From positions 2,235,001 through 2,299,000 of the forward strand of contig NZ_CP017241.1 of the NCBI RefSeq assembly GCF_001908375.1: 64,000 bases of DNA, written 5' to 3'. The notes beneath the pieces were generated by a model. The model made no database searches and had not been told where the DNA came from. It saw nothing but the letters and a program-made list of their open reading frames with translations. This DNA comes from Rhizobium etli 8C-3. Lineage in GTDB: Bacteria; Pseudomonadota; Alphaproteobacteria; Rhizobiales; Rhizobiaceae. Positions 34,899 through 42,232 of the stretch are shown in pieces; positions within the stretch are counted from its first letter, which is position 1; the number at the start of each line of letters is the position of its first letter. Position numbers and translations under genes: made by a program.

Positions 34899-34999
34899 AC
34901 GCGGGCCGCCTCGTGCGGCCTGCACAACCTTGACGATCTGCCTATTTCGTGCAATACGAGCGTGCCCCAACAATAACAACAATAAAGGGAGGCCACGCT

Positions 35000-35206
35000 A
35001 TGAAGCTCGCCGTTGCGCGCGAAATCAAATCCATTGCAGCCGAAGCCGGCGCGGACAGTTGGAAGCTGATCCGCGAAGGGAAGCACCTGATAATTGACTT
35101 CCGATTCGCTGAGAAGACCGTGCGGCAGGTGCTGGCCGCTACGCCTTCCGGGCCGCGAGCACGACGCAACGAAGTGGCGTGGTTACGACGGCAGGTTGCC
35201 GCTTGA
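35000..35206 (+). CDS. Small conserved satellite/phage protein, possibly HicA-like
   Basis: A 68-residue basic protein starting at an ATG with GGGAGG at ideal spacing. WKLIREGKHLIIDFRFAEKT and RARRNEVAWLRRQVA suggest a small alpha-beta fold like HicA-type double-stranded RNA-binding proteins. However, the catalytic His context (GxxH) is only partly present. No HicB partner is nearby. It ends 60 bases before the right att core, a typical place for accessory cargo of satellites. Confidence 0.55.
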   Translation: MKLAVAREIKSIAAEAGADSWKLIREGKHLIIDFRFAEKTVRQVLAATPSGPRARRNEVAWLRRQVAA

Positions 35207-35258
35207 GTGCGGTACGACGCGCGGTACAACATGGCCCGCTGCACCGCCTGATTCTAGG

Positions 35259-35369
35259 CTAATTCGTCCAGTCGATCATCGGCGCGACGGCGAAGACGGG
35301 AGCTTTGAAGTAGTTGCCTTTTTCTTTTTTTTCAGGCGCTTGCAACAGTTTTTTCTCCGTCTTGTTCAC
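35259..35369 (-). pseudogene. Displaced dusA 5' end belonging to island 2
   Basis: From a GTG at 35369 the minus strand reads MNKTEKKLLQAPEKKEK, then GNYFKAPVFAVAPMIDWTN and stop (36 codons). FAVAPMIDWT is the same conserved start as the intact DusA. This was the functional dusA start before, or without, island 1; it is now cut off from the gene body 11 kb away. Confidence 0.72.
35266..35279. other. Attachment-site core between the two islands
   Basis: GTCCAGTCGATCAT, identical to 24071-24084 and 48029-48042, with CGGCGCGACGGCGAAG following. It is the right end of island 1 and the left end of island 2. GGTACGAC and GGTACAACAT (35211, 35223) beside it may be arm-type sites of the integrase. 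Confidence 0.82.
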
Positions 35370-35460
35370 GCTTGTTTTATGCCAAATCCGCCGATTTCGA
35401 CGCCGGACTTGGCACAATGCACCAACTGGAATCGCCATGTACCAAATGAGGATGCGGTCA

Positions 35461-35676
35461 TGGGAACTATCACCGCGCGAAAGCGAAAAGATGGTAGCGT
35501 CGGCTACGGGGCACGCGTGCGCGTTATGCGGGATGGCCTCACTTATCATGAGACAGAGACTTTTGATAGGCGGCCGGAGGCAATGGGTCCGCCTCAAGCG
35601 TTACACGCATCTTCGCGAAACCGGCGACAACTATGCTAGCTGGGGCGGCCCCCAGTCGGCGGTCGAGACCAGATAG
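35461..35676 (+). pseudogene. Integrase remnant with internal deletion
   Basis: The 5' part reads MGTITARKRKDGSVGYGARV, parallel to the start of the island 1 integrase. After about 40 codons the sequence jumps, near 35582, to WVRLKRYTHLRETGDNYASW in another frame. This is the C-terminal tail with the catalytic Tyr (compare LKRYAQIKEVGDKFAGW). Roughly 300 central codons, including Arg and His catalytic residues, are gone. Confidence 0.85.
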
Positions 35677-35777
35677 CAAGCGCATGCGCCGCTTGGACGA
35701 GGCTTTTTCTGCTGCGGAGGAGCCTCCACAATCGAGTCAGGGAAATTTACTTGCGCTCGGGCACGCTGCCCGCAGCT

Positions 35778-36914
35778 TCAACGTCGGAACAGAGCCGGTG
35801 AAGAGCCTTGTGCCCCCGCGTCCTTCAGCGCGCGGAGGAAATGGTCGTTTTCCCGGATCGAACCGACGCTGACACGAATGAAGGTCTCGAAGCCTGTCTG
35901 CTTCCACGGCTTGACGATGACACCGCGTTCGAGCAGGGCCACGGCCAGTTGGGTGGAGTTTTTCCCTGTGTCGACGAACAGGAAATTGCATTTCGAAGGC
36001 GCCATCCGGTAGCCCATGGCGGCAAGGCTTGCAGCCATCCGTTGACGTTCGAGACTGGCGGCCTCGATGGACCGTTTCAGGTGGCCCGCATCGTCCAGCG
36101 CGGAAATTGCCGAAACCTGGGCTATGGCATTCGTGTTGAACGGGGTGCGGGCGCGGTTGAAGAAATCGCAAAGGCCGCCATCGCTGACGATGCCGTAGCC
36201 AATGCGCAGGCCGGCCAGGCCGTAGGCCTTGGAAAAGGTGCGCAGCACGACCCAGTTGCAACCGCTATCCTTCAGCATGTCGGCTGCGCTGGGATAGTCA
36301 TCGCCTGCCGCATATTCGGCATAAGCCTCGTCTACAACGATGAGAGTTTCCGGATCGAGCGCAGCGATAGCCTTCGCTAGTTCACTGGGTGTCAGCCATG
36401 AGCCGACCGGGTTCATAGGATTGGAGAACATCAGCATGCGCGGCTTGCGGGCGATCGCGGCAAGAAGCGCATTCATGTCGATGGTGAGATCCGCTGTGAC
36501 GGTGACGCGCTCGACCTTTCCGCCCATCAGGGTCACGTAGTCCTCGTGCAGAGGGAAGGATGGATAGAGCGTCGCCATGGTATCGGCCGGGCGCACTACC
36601 GACCGGCAGATGACGGCGATCAGGTCTTCCGAGCCGTTGCCTAGAATGACTTGGTTGGCCTCCACGTCAAAGTTGGCCGCCAGTCGAGCGCACAGGGCGC
36701 GGCCCTGCGGATCGGGATAGAGCCGGGCAAGCTCGCCGATATCGGGAAAGAGCGTGCGCACCATCGGCGAAGGGCCGAGAGGGTTCTCGTTGGAGCCAAG
36801 CTTGGCGATGTCGTCGATATGGTATTTCGCCCGCACCTCCTCCAGCGTCAATCCGGCATTGTAAGGAGCGATCGAGCGGATTTCCTCCCGGATAGGGCTT
36901 GAAGCATTTGCCAT
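35778..36914 (-). CDS. HisC-like class I/II aminotransferase
   Basis: A 378-residue PLP enzyme of the histidinol-phosphate aminotransferase family: KLGSNENPLGPSP, ARLYPDPQGRALCARLA, GNGSEDLIAVICRS, FSNPMNPVGSWLTPSELAKA, VDEAYAEYA, RTFSKAYGLAGLRIGYG (PLP lysine) and FNTNAIAQVSAISALDD. It carries out amino group transfer with glutamate/2-oxoglutarate. Its place in a catabolic island, divergent from an SDR and next to an operator-like site, argues for a degradative paralogue rather than histidine synthesis. Substrate unknown. The ATG is at 36914. Confidence 0.88.
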   Translation of the reverse strand: MANASSPIREEIRSIAPYNAGLTLEEVRAKYHIDDIAKLGSNENPLGPSPMVRTLFPDIGELARLYPDPQGRALCARLAANFDVEANQVILGNGSEDLIAVICRSVVRPADTMATLYPSFPLHEDYVTLMGGKVERVTVTADLTIDMNALLAAIARKPRMLMFSNPMNPVGSWLTPSELAKAIAALDPETLIVVDEAYAEYAAGDDYPSAADMLKDSGCNWVVLRTFSKAYGLAGLRIGYGIVSDGGLCDFFNRARTPFNTNAIAQVSAISALDDAGHLKRSIEAASLERQRMAASLAAMGYRMAPSKCNFLFVDTGKNSTQLAVALLERGVIVKPWKQTGFETFIRVSVGSIRENDHFLRALKDAGAQGSSPALFRR

Positions 36915-36963
36915 TTGCAGTCTCCATGGGCGCGCTTGCTACGCGACATTCAGGATGTGCGTA

Positions 36964-36984
36964 TATGTATAGACATGTCAACAC
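36964..36984. promoter_or_regulatory. GntR/HutC-type operator-like site 1
   Basis: TATGTATAGACATGTCAACAC in the divergent aminotransferase/SDR promoter contains GTATAGAC (36967-36974), which fits the HutC-subfamily consensus GTMTAKAC. A near copy occurs at 37990-38010. The cluster encodes one HutC-type regulator (44637-45368). Confidence 0.62.
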
Positions 36985-37025
36985 AAGTATGCTTCATTCC
37001 ATCAGAGAACAAGAAGGGAGCCGCT

Positions 37026-37793
37026 ATGACCCGTGCGAGTTTTGATCTTTCCGGCCGCCGCGCTCTCGTCACCGGCGCAAGCCGCGGCATAGGGCAGGCG
37101 ATCGCGGTTGCCCTGGCTGAGGCCGGTGCGGATGTGGCGGTCACAGCGCGGGCGGTCGAGGGACTAGCCGAAACCCGGGCGCTGGTCGAGGGCGCCGGCA
37201 GGCGCTCGGTGACGATCGCCCAGGACGTACGCGACGTCGAGTCCTGCGGACACGTCACGAGAGCGGCGTCCGAGGCGCTGGGCGGCCTCGACATCCTGGT
37301 CAACAATGCGGGATTCGAAAATGTCCGGCCCTCCTTCGATGTGGATGAGGCGCTCTGGGAATCGATCCTGTCGACCAATCTGAAGGGGGCTTTCTTCTGC
37401 TCTCAGGCGGCCGGCCGGATCATGGCCGAAGCAGGCGGCGGCGCTATCGTCAATCTCTGCTCGCTGACCTCCTATGTCGGCGTTCCGACCGCTGTGCCTT
37501 ACGGCGCCTCGAAGTCCGGACTTCTCGGCGTGACGCGGGCGCTGGCCACCGAATGGGCAGTGCACAACATCCGGGTCAACGCCATTGCGCCCGGCTATTT
37601 TCGCACGGCCATGACCGAGGTCTTCTACGAGAACGAGGACTGGCAGTTGCGTATGCTGGACAAGATCCCGCAGCGCCGTTTCGGCAAGGAAAGCGACATC
37701 GGCGGGGTCGCGGTCTTTCTCTGCAGCGATGCTGCGGCATACGTCACCGGGCAGTGCATTCCAGTCGACGGCGGCTTTCTCGCTTCAATCTGA
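37026..37793 (+). CDS. Short-chain dehydrogenase/reductase of the catabolic island
   Basis: A 255-residue classical SDR: VTGASRGIGQAIAVALAEAG, ILVNNAGFENVRPSFDVDE, NLCSLTSYVGVPTAVPYGAS with the YGASK catalytic tetrad, and GYFRTAMTE. It ends SDAAAYVTGQCIPVDGGF. It is an NAD(P)-dependent alcohol/ketone interconverting enzyme. The start at 37026 has AAGGGAGCC upstream. It is divergent from the HisC-like gene across operator site 1. It probably oxidises a secondary alcohol of the imported compound. Confidence 0.9.
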   Translation: MTRASFDLSGRRALVTGASRGIGQAIAVALAEAGADVAVTARAVEGLAETRALVEGAGRRSVTIAQDVRDVESCGHVTRAASEALGGLDILVNNAGFENVRPSFDVDEALWESILSTNLKGAFFCSQAAGRIMAEAGGGAIVNLCSLTSYVGVPTAVPYGASKSGLLGVTRALATEWAVHNIRVNAIAPGYFRTAMTEVFYENEDWQLRMLDKIPQRRFGKESDIGGVAVFLCSDAAAYVTGQCIPVDGGFLASI

Positions 37794-37989
37794 GATCTCG
37801 GCCAGCTTCGCCCGAGTGGTTAGTAGAATGGCGGCAAACACCGCCGCCCCCTCAGGCGCTTGCCTTTTTGCTCGCGTGCGACAAAATCTCGATCGAGATG
37901 CGCGAGACTTTTCGCAACTGCACAAAACTTAGCCAGACGACATTGCGGCAAAAAAAATACGCAAGTTTGATTGACGGTACTTGTACAAA

Positions 37990-38010
37990 TATGTATAGAC
38001 AAGTTAACGT
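37990..38010 (+). promoter_or_regulatory. GntR/HutC-type operator-like site 2
   Basis: TATGTATAGACAAGTTAACGT, 90 bases before the ABC transporter start, repeats site 1 with few changes and the same GTATAGAC core (37993-38000). It lies in a 306-base gene-free gap (37794-38099), so it probably marks the promoter of the transporter-hisD-adh-regulator operon. Confidence 0.62.
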
Positions 38011-38099
38011 GAAACTCGATCGGTTGGCTGCCGTCGCGACGGCAGAATGAAGCTTCGGGACGGCACCGTTCGTCAAGCCGGGCAACACAGGGGAATCTC

Positions 38100-39233
38100 A
38101 TGGGCGTTGTTGCTGCCGGCCTCCGTCCGGCCGGAATGACTGGTCAGATTGCTGTTTCCGTCAAAGATGTCAGCATGGTTTTCGGCAATGTCCATGCCGT
38201 CAAGAATGCCTTCTTCGACCTGCCGAAGGGCAAGTTCCTGACCATTCTCGGCCCGTCAGGTTCCGGCAAGACGACCCTCCTGCGTATGATTGCCGGCTTC
38301 GATCGCCCGACCAGCGGCGAAATCTTCATCAACGGCCAGCCGGTCAGTGCCGTGCCGCCGCACAGGCGCGCGATCGGCATGGTGTTTCAAAAGCTCGCGC
38401 TCTTCCCGCACATGACGGCGGCTGAAAACGTCGCCTTTCCGCTTAAGATGCGCCGCCATGATGCCCGCACGATCCCGGAGAAAGTCGAGCGCTATCTCGA
38501 TCTCGTGCGGCTCGGCGGCTATGGCGGCCGGCGCATCAATGAGTTGTCCGGCGGCCAGCAGCAGCGTGTCGCCATCGCTCGCGCCCTGGTGTTCGAACCG
38601 GACCTGCTCCTGCTTGACGAACCGCTCGCCGCGCTCGATCGGAAGCTTCGTGAGGAAATGCAGCTCGAATTCCGCCGCATCCAGAAGGAACTCGGGGTGA
38701 CGACGATCAACGTCACCCATGACCAGCGCGAGGCGCTGGTGGTCTCCGACGAGATCATCGTCATGAGCGGTGGCGAAATTCAGCAGAAGGCTCGTCCAGT
38801 CGACGCTTATCGCGCTCCGTCCAATGCCTTCGTCGCCAACTTCATTGGTGTTACCAATTTCATCGAGGGCGAGGTCGTCGATTTGACCTCTGCGGGCGTC
38901 GTGTTTGAGGCGAATGGCCTGCGCTTTTCCGGTGTCGTCACCGATGCTGCGCTTGCCGCCGGTGCGCCCTGTGCCGCTGCGGTCCGCGCCGAGCAGATCC
39001 GCATCGCCCCGAAGGACGGAAGCCTCGGCGATCTCGAAGCAGTGGTTGACGGCAAGGTGGTCGACTGCATCTTTGAAGGCGAGCGCCTGGTCTACGAAAT
39101 TCGGGTTCCGGGGCTGGCCGGCGTTCTGATGCGTGTCTTCGACCACGACCCAGAATCCCACTTGCAGTTCGGTCCGGGCGAAGACGTTCGTCTCGGCTGG
39201 AACGCAAGGGATATGAATGTTTTTCAAAAATGA
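38100..39233 (+). CDS. ABC transporter ATP-binding protein, PotA-like
   Basis: A 377-residue ATPase of the polyamine/iron-type importer group: Walker A GPSGSGKT, Q-loop VFQKLALFPHMTAAENVAFP, signature LSGGQQQR, Walker B LLLLDEPLAALDRKLREEMQ, switch His in INVTHDQ. A C-terminal TOBE domain from about residue 290 follows. It energises import together with the three following genes. The first gene of the operon, with GGGGAATCTC before the ATG. Confidence 0.92.
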   Translation: MGVVAAGLRPAGMTGQIAVSVKDVSMVFGNVHAVKNAFFDLPKGKFLTILGPSGSGKTTLLRMIAGFDRPTSGEIFINGQPVSAVPPHRRAIGMVFQKLALFPHMTAAENVAFPLKMRRHDARTIPEKVERYLDLVRLGGYGGRRINELSGGQQQRVAIARALVFEPDLLLLDEPLAALDRKLREEMQLEFRRIQKELGVTTINVTHDQREALVVSDEIIVMSGGEIQQKARPVDAYRAPSNAFVANFIGVTNFIEGEVVDLTSAGVVFEANGLRFSGVVTDAALAAGAPCAAAVRAEQIRIAPKDGSLGDLEAVVDGKVVDCIFEGERLVYEIRVPGLAGVLMRVFDHDPESHLQFGPGEDVRLGWNARDMNVFQK

Positions 39234-39266
39234 CCCCGAGAAGGTCCAGCCAGAGGAGAATGTATA

Positions 39267-40382
39267 ATGTCGCATGAAAAGTTCCTGTCCGCGCAAATTC
39301 GCCGCCGAACACTGCTTGCGTCCATGGCCGCAGCCGGCGCCTCGGCCGGCCTCTCGACGCTTGGCGCGAGCCGCGCCTTTGCCCAAGAGCCGGAAAAGCC
39401 GGCCGAAATCATCGTTCGCGCCTGGGGCGGCAGCTGGGTCGATGCTCTGAAGGCCGGCGTGTCCGACAGCTTCACCAAGATGACTGGCATTGCCGTTCGC
39501 CACGACCTGACCGAGGACAACGAGATCCAGCCCAAGGTGTGGGCTGCCGTCGCACAGAAGCGTGTCCCGCCGATCCACATCAACTGGGATACGACGACCA
39601 ACGCCACCAAGTCGGCGCTGCGCGGCGTGACTGAGGACCTGTCGGATCTGTCGAACATCAAGAACACCACCGACCTTGCCAAGCCCGTGGGGCTCGACGG
39701 CTATCCGATCGTCAACACCTACGGTTATGTCTACGTGCTCGCCTATCGCCCGTCGGCCTTCCCTGATGGTGCGCCGAAGTCCTGGAAGGATCTGCTCGAC
39801 CCCAAACTTAAGGGCCGCATCGCTCTATACAACGACGGCATTGGCTTCCATTTTCCGGCCCAGGTCGCCGGTGGCGGCAAGCTGGAGGATATTCCCGGCA
39901 ACATGCAGCCGGCCTGGGACTTTATTTCCAAGATCAAGGAACAGCAGCCGCTGCTCGGCGAAGACCCTGACTTTACTACCTGGTTCCAGAAGGGCGAGAT
40001 CGACGCCGCATGCACCATTTCGACCAATGCGCGCGAAGCCAAGAAGAACGGCATCGAGATCGCCTGGGTCGTGCCGGAGGAAGGGGCCAAGTTCGACACC
40101 GACGGCCTTTGGATCCCGAAGGGCTTGCCGGAAAACGAGCTTTACTGGGCCAAGCAGTACATCAACCACGCCCTGACCAAGGAAGCCCAGCAAATCTGGC
40201 TGGACGGTCTCGGCCTCCCAGGCGTCGTCCCCGGCCTGACACCGCCGGCTGATCTCGTAGGCGATCCGTCCTATCCGACCAAGGAAGAGGACTTCAAACA
40301 CCTGATCCGGATCTCGTCCAAGGTGCAGGTCGAAAACGAGAGCCAGTGGTTCGCCAAGTTCAAGGAAATCATGCAGGGCTGA
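39267..40382 (+). CDS. Extracytoplasmic solute-binding protein, PotD-like
   Basis: A 371-residue periplasmic receptor. A twin-arginine-like signal (QIRRRTLLASMAAAGASAGL, cleavage near AFAQ at about 38) is followed by IIVRAWGGSWVDALKAGVSD, VPPIHINWDTTTNATKSALR, DGYPIVNTYGYVYVLAYRPS and WKDLLDPKLKGRIALYNDG. The fold is of the spermidine/putrescine/iron-binding type (PBP-like domain II). The ligand is unknown. The four-gene transport cassette has normal order. Confidence 0.92.
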   Translation: MSHEKFLSAQIRRRTLLASMAAAGASAGLSTLGASRAFAQEPEKPAEIIVRAWGGSWVDALKAGVSDSFTKMTGIAVRHDLTEDNEIQPKVWAAVAQKRVPPIHINWDTTTNATKSALRGVTEDLSDLSNIKNTTDLAKPVGLDGYPIVNTYGYVYVLAYRPSAFPDGAPKSWKDLLDPKLKGRIALYNDGIGFHFPAQVAGGGKLEDIPGNMQPAWDFISKIKEQQPLLGEDPDFTTWFQKGEIDAACTISTNAREAKKNGIEIAWVVPEEGAKFDTDGLWIPKGLPENELYWAKQYINHALTKEAQQIWLDGLGLPGVVPGLTPPADLVGDPSYPTKEEDFKHLIRISSKVQVENESQWFAKFKEIMQG

Positions 40383-40450
40383 GGCCCTGTGCGCCCGCCG
40401 CGTCCTCTCTGGCGGCGGGCAACCTCCTTTCGTGAAACAGGATTGGTAAC

Positions 40451-41395
40451 ATGCGCGCCTCCCCCGCCGCATATCCCCTGACATGGCGCGTCATGGATGT
40501 GCTCGAACGCCTTGCGGCGATGGTCTGGCCGTCGAGTTTCCAGCGAGGCCTGCCCTATCTCATGCTGGCGCCGGCGCTGCTGCTTGTCGGACTGCTTGTG
40601 CTCGGCCTTTTTCAGATCGGCGACGCCAGCCTCCGGACGCTCGACACCACTACCTTCCTGATGTCGGAAAGCTATACGCTTGCCAACTACCAGCGCGTGC
40701 TGTCGGAGAGCTTCTTCGCCACAGTGGCCGGACGAAGTCTGATTGGCTCTGTGATCGTGACCGTAGTCACGCTGCTGTTCGCCTTTCCATACGCCTATCT
40801 GATGGTGCGTACGCCTTCATCGGCGCTCCGCAAGTTCCTGCTCGTGGCGCTCTTCCTGCCATTCTTCATCGGACAGGTGGTGCGGGCCTATGGCTGGCTC
40901 ATCATTCTCGGAAACCAGGGCATGGTCAACGAGGCGCTCGGTCTTGTCGGCGTGTCGCCTATGCGGCTGCTTTACAACTATCCGGCGGTTCTGTTCGGCC
41001 TTGTCCAATACATGCTGCCTTTCGCCGTGTTGATGCTGGCTCCGGCGCTCACGGCGATCCCGACCGAGTTGGAATCCGCAGCCGCCTCCCTCGGTGCCGG
41101 CTGGGTCCGAACCTTCCGCCATATCGTCCTGCCGCTTTCGCGGCCAGGACTCGTCGGTGCGGGTCTCGTGGTCGTCACGCTCTCGCTCACCGATTTTGCC
41201 ATTCCCGCCATCCTCGGCGGCGGCACCCAGGATTTTATCGCCAATGCGATCTACGACCAGTTCTTCCGCACCTCCGACCAGGGTCTCGGCGCGACGCTTT
41301 CGCTCATGCTTGTCGCCGTCGGCTCCATCCTCGTCGGCGTCGTTTTCATGCTCTTCGGCGCGGGCACGCTTGCCATGGGAGGAGACCGCAAATGA
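40451..41395 (+). CDS. ABC transporter permease, PotB-like
   Basis: A 314-residue inner-membrane permease with six core helices. The first hydrophobic segment is PYLMLAPALLLVGLLVLGLF. The EAA-type cytoplasmic loop is near LESAAASLGAGWVRTFRHIV, LPLSRPGLVG. It pairs with the next permease and the PotA-like ATPase. Its stop overlaps the next start (ATGA), giving coupled translation. Confidence 0.9.
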   Translation: MRASPAAYPLTWRVMDVLERLAAMVWPSSFQRGLPYLMLAPALLLVGLLVLGLFQIGDASLRTLDTTTFLMSESYTLANYQRVLSESFFATVAGRSLIGSVIVTVVTLLFAFPYAYLMVRTPSSALRKFLLVALFLPFFIGQVVRAYGWLIILGNQGMVNEALGLVGVSPMRLLYNYPAVLFGLVQYMLPFAVLMLAPALTAIPTELESAAASLGAGWVRTFRHIVLPLSRPGLVGAGLVVVTLSLTDFAIPAILGGGTQDFIANAIYDQFFRTSDQGLGATLSLMLVAVGSILVGVVFMLFGAGTLAMGGDRK

Positions 41396-42192
41396 TCGAC
41401 AGCCGAAGCAAGTCCATCGTCATCTGGGCTTTCGTCGCAACTGCCCTCGTTATGCTCTCAGCGCCCACCATTGTGGTGCTCGGGGCCTCCTTCACGGCCG
41501 GAAACATCATCACTTTCCCGCCTGACGGTCTGTCGCTCAAATGGTATGGCGCAATCGCGCAGGCGAGTGATCTCCGCCAAGCCTTCCTGCGCTCGCTGAT
41601 CGTCGCCACGATCTGCACGGTGATTGCCATTCCCGCCGGCACGCTCGCCGGCATCGCACTCGCCAAGTATCGGGTGCGGTTTGCGCGCTCCATCCAGATC
41701 TACCTGCTGCTGCCCTTTACCATTCCGCTGATCGGTTCCGGCATCGGGATGATGCTTGTCTTCGGCCAGATGAACGTCCTCGGCAAACTGTGGCCCGTGG
41801 GCATCGCCTGCTGTGTGATCAATCTGCCCTTCATGATCTGGGCCGTGACGGCGAGCGCTAGCAACCTGTCGCCCGATCTCGAACTGGCTGCGGCCAATTG
41901 TGGAGCCCCGCCCCTGCAGCGTTTCCTGTACATCACCCTTCCGGCGGTGCTGCCGGGCGTGATCACCGGATCGCTGTTGATGTTCATCCTCGCGCTCAAC
42001 GAGTTCCTGGTGAGCCTGCTGCTGGTCGATGCCCGAAGCGTGACGCTGCCGGTGCAGATCTACAATTCCATCCGCTCGATCATCACACCAGATTTGGCCG
42101 CAATCTCCGTGGTGTTCATCGCCTGCGCCGGACTTGCGATCGCACTGCTCGACCGACTGGTCGGTCTCGACATCTTCCTCAAATCGAAATGA
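41392..42192 (+). CDS. ABC transporter permease, PotC-like
   Basis: A 266-residue permease: MIDSRSKSIVIWAFVATALV, GLSLKWYGAI, LFLRSLIVATICTVIAIPAG-type second segment, and the EAA loop LELAAANCGAPPLQRFLYIT, LPAVLPGVITGS. It ends in LDRLVGLDIFL, as in PotC/ModB-like permeases. The start ATG at 41392 overlaps the preceding stop. It is the last transport gene, 40 bases before the HisD-family gene. Confidence 0.9.
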   Translation: MIDSRSKSIVIWAFVATALVMLSAPTIVVLGASFTAGNIITFPPDGLSLKWYGAIAQASDLRQAFLRSLIVATICTVIAIPAGTLAGIALAKYRVRFARSIQIYLLLPFTIPLIGSGIGMMLVFGQMNVLGKLWPVGIACCVINLPFMIWAVTASASNLSPDLELAAANCGAPPLQRFLYITLPAVLPGVITGSLLMFILALNEFLVSLLLVDARSVTLPVQIYNSIRSIITPDLAAISVVFIACAGLAIALLDRLVGLDIFLKSK

Positions 42193-42232
42193 CCCTTCTG
42201 CCCTGCACGGGCCAGACATCAAGGACAAGACG

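Larger units (their letters stand above)
24071..35279. mobile_element. Island 1: dusA-integrated capsid-forming phage satellite (cfPICI-like)
   Basis: About 11.2 kb bounded by the dusA att core. In order it holds: integrase, AlpA/excisionase-like protein, small protein, replication-type ATPase, HNH nuclease, large terminase, a 70-aa protein, a 0.7-kb non-coding repeat region, MerR-like HTH, HK97 capsid, connector, prohead protease, portal, head-closure protein and a 68-aa protein. All packaging and head genes look intact. There are no tail, baseplate, holin, endolysin or classical cI/Cro genes. This gene content is that described for capsid-forming phage-inducible chromosomal islands. A tail-less prophage remnant is the alternative. 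Confidence 0.75.

Noticed and set aside
35000..35206. Toxin-antitoxin system (HicA toxin)
   Set aside because: The fold resemblance is vague, the key His context is incomplete and no antitoxin partner lies next to it.
24071..35279. Complete prophage
   Set aside because: No tail, tape measure, baseplate, holin or endolysin genes; only head and packaging genes are present, so a satellite or remnant is the better reading.
35778..36914. Calling this the housekeeping hisC
   Set aside because: Same reasoning: it sits on a mobile catabolic island, divergent from an SDR; only family membership is supported.
38256..39578. 440-codon minus-strand open frame across the PotA-like and binding-protein genes
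   Set aside because: It runs antisense through two well-supported genes and their intergenic gap, and shows no family motif.
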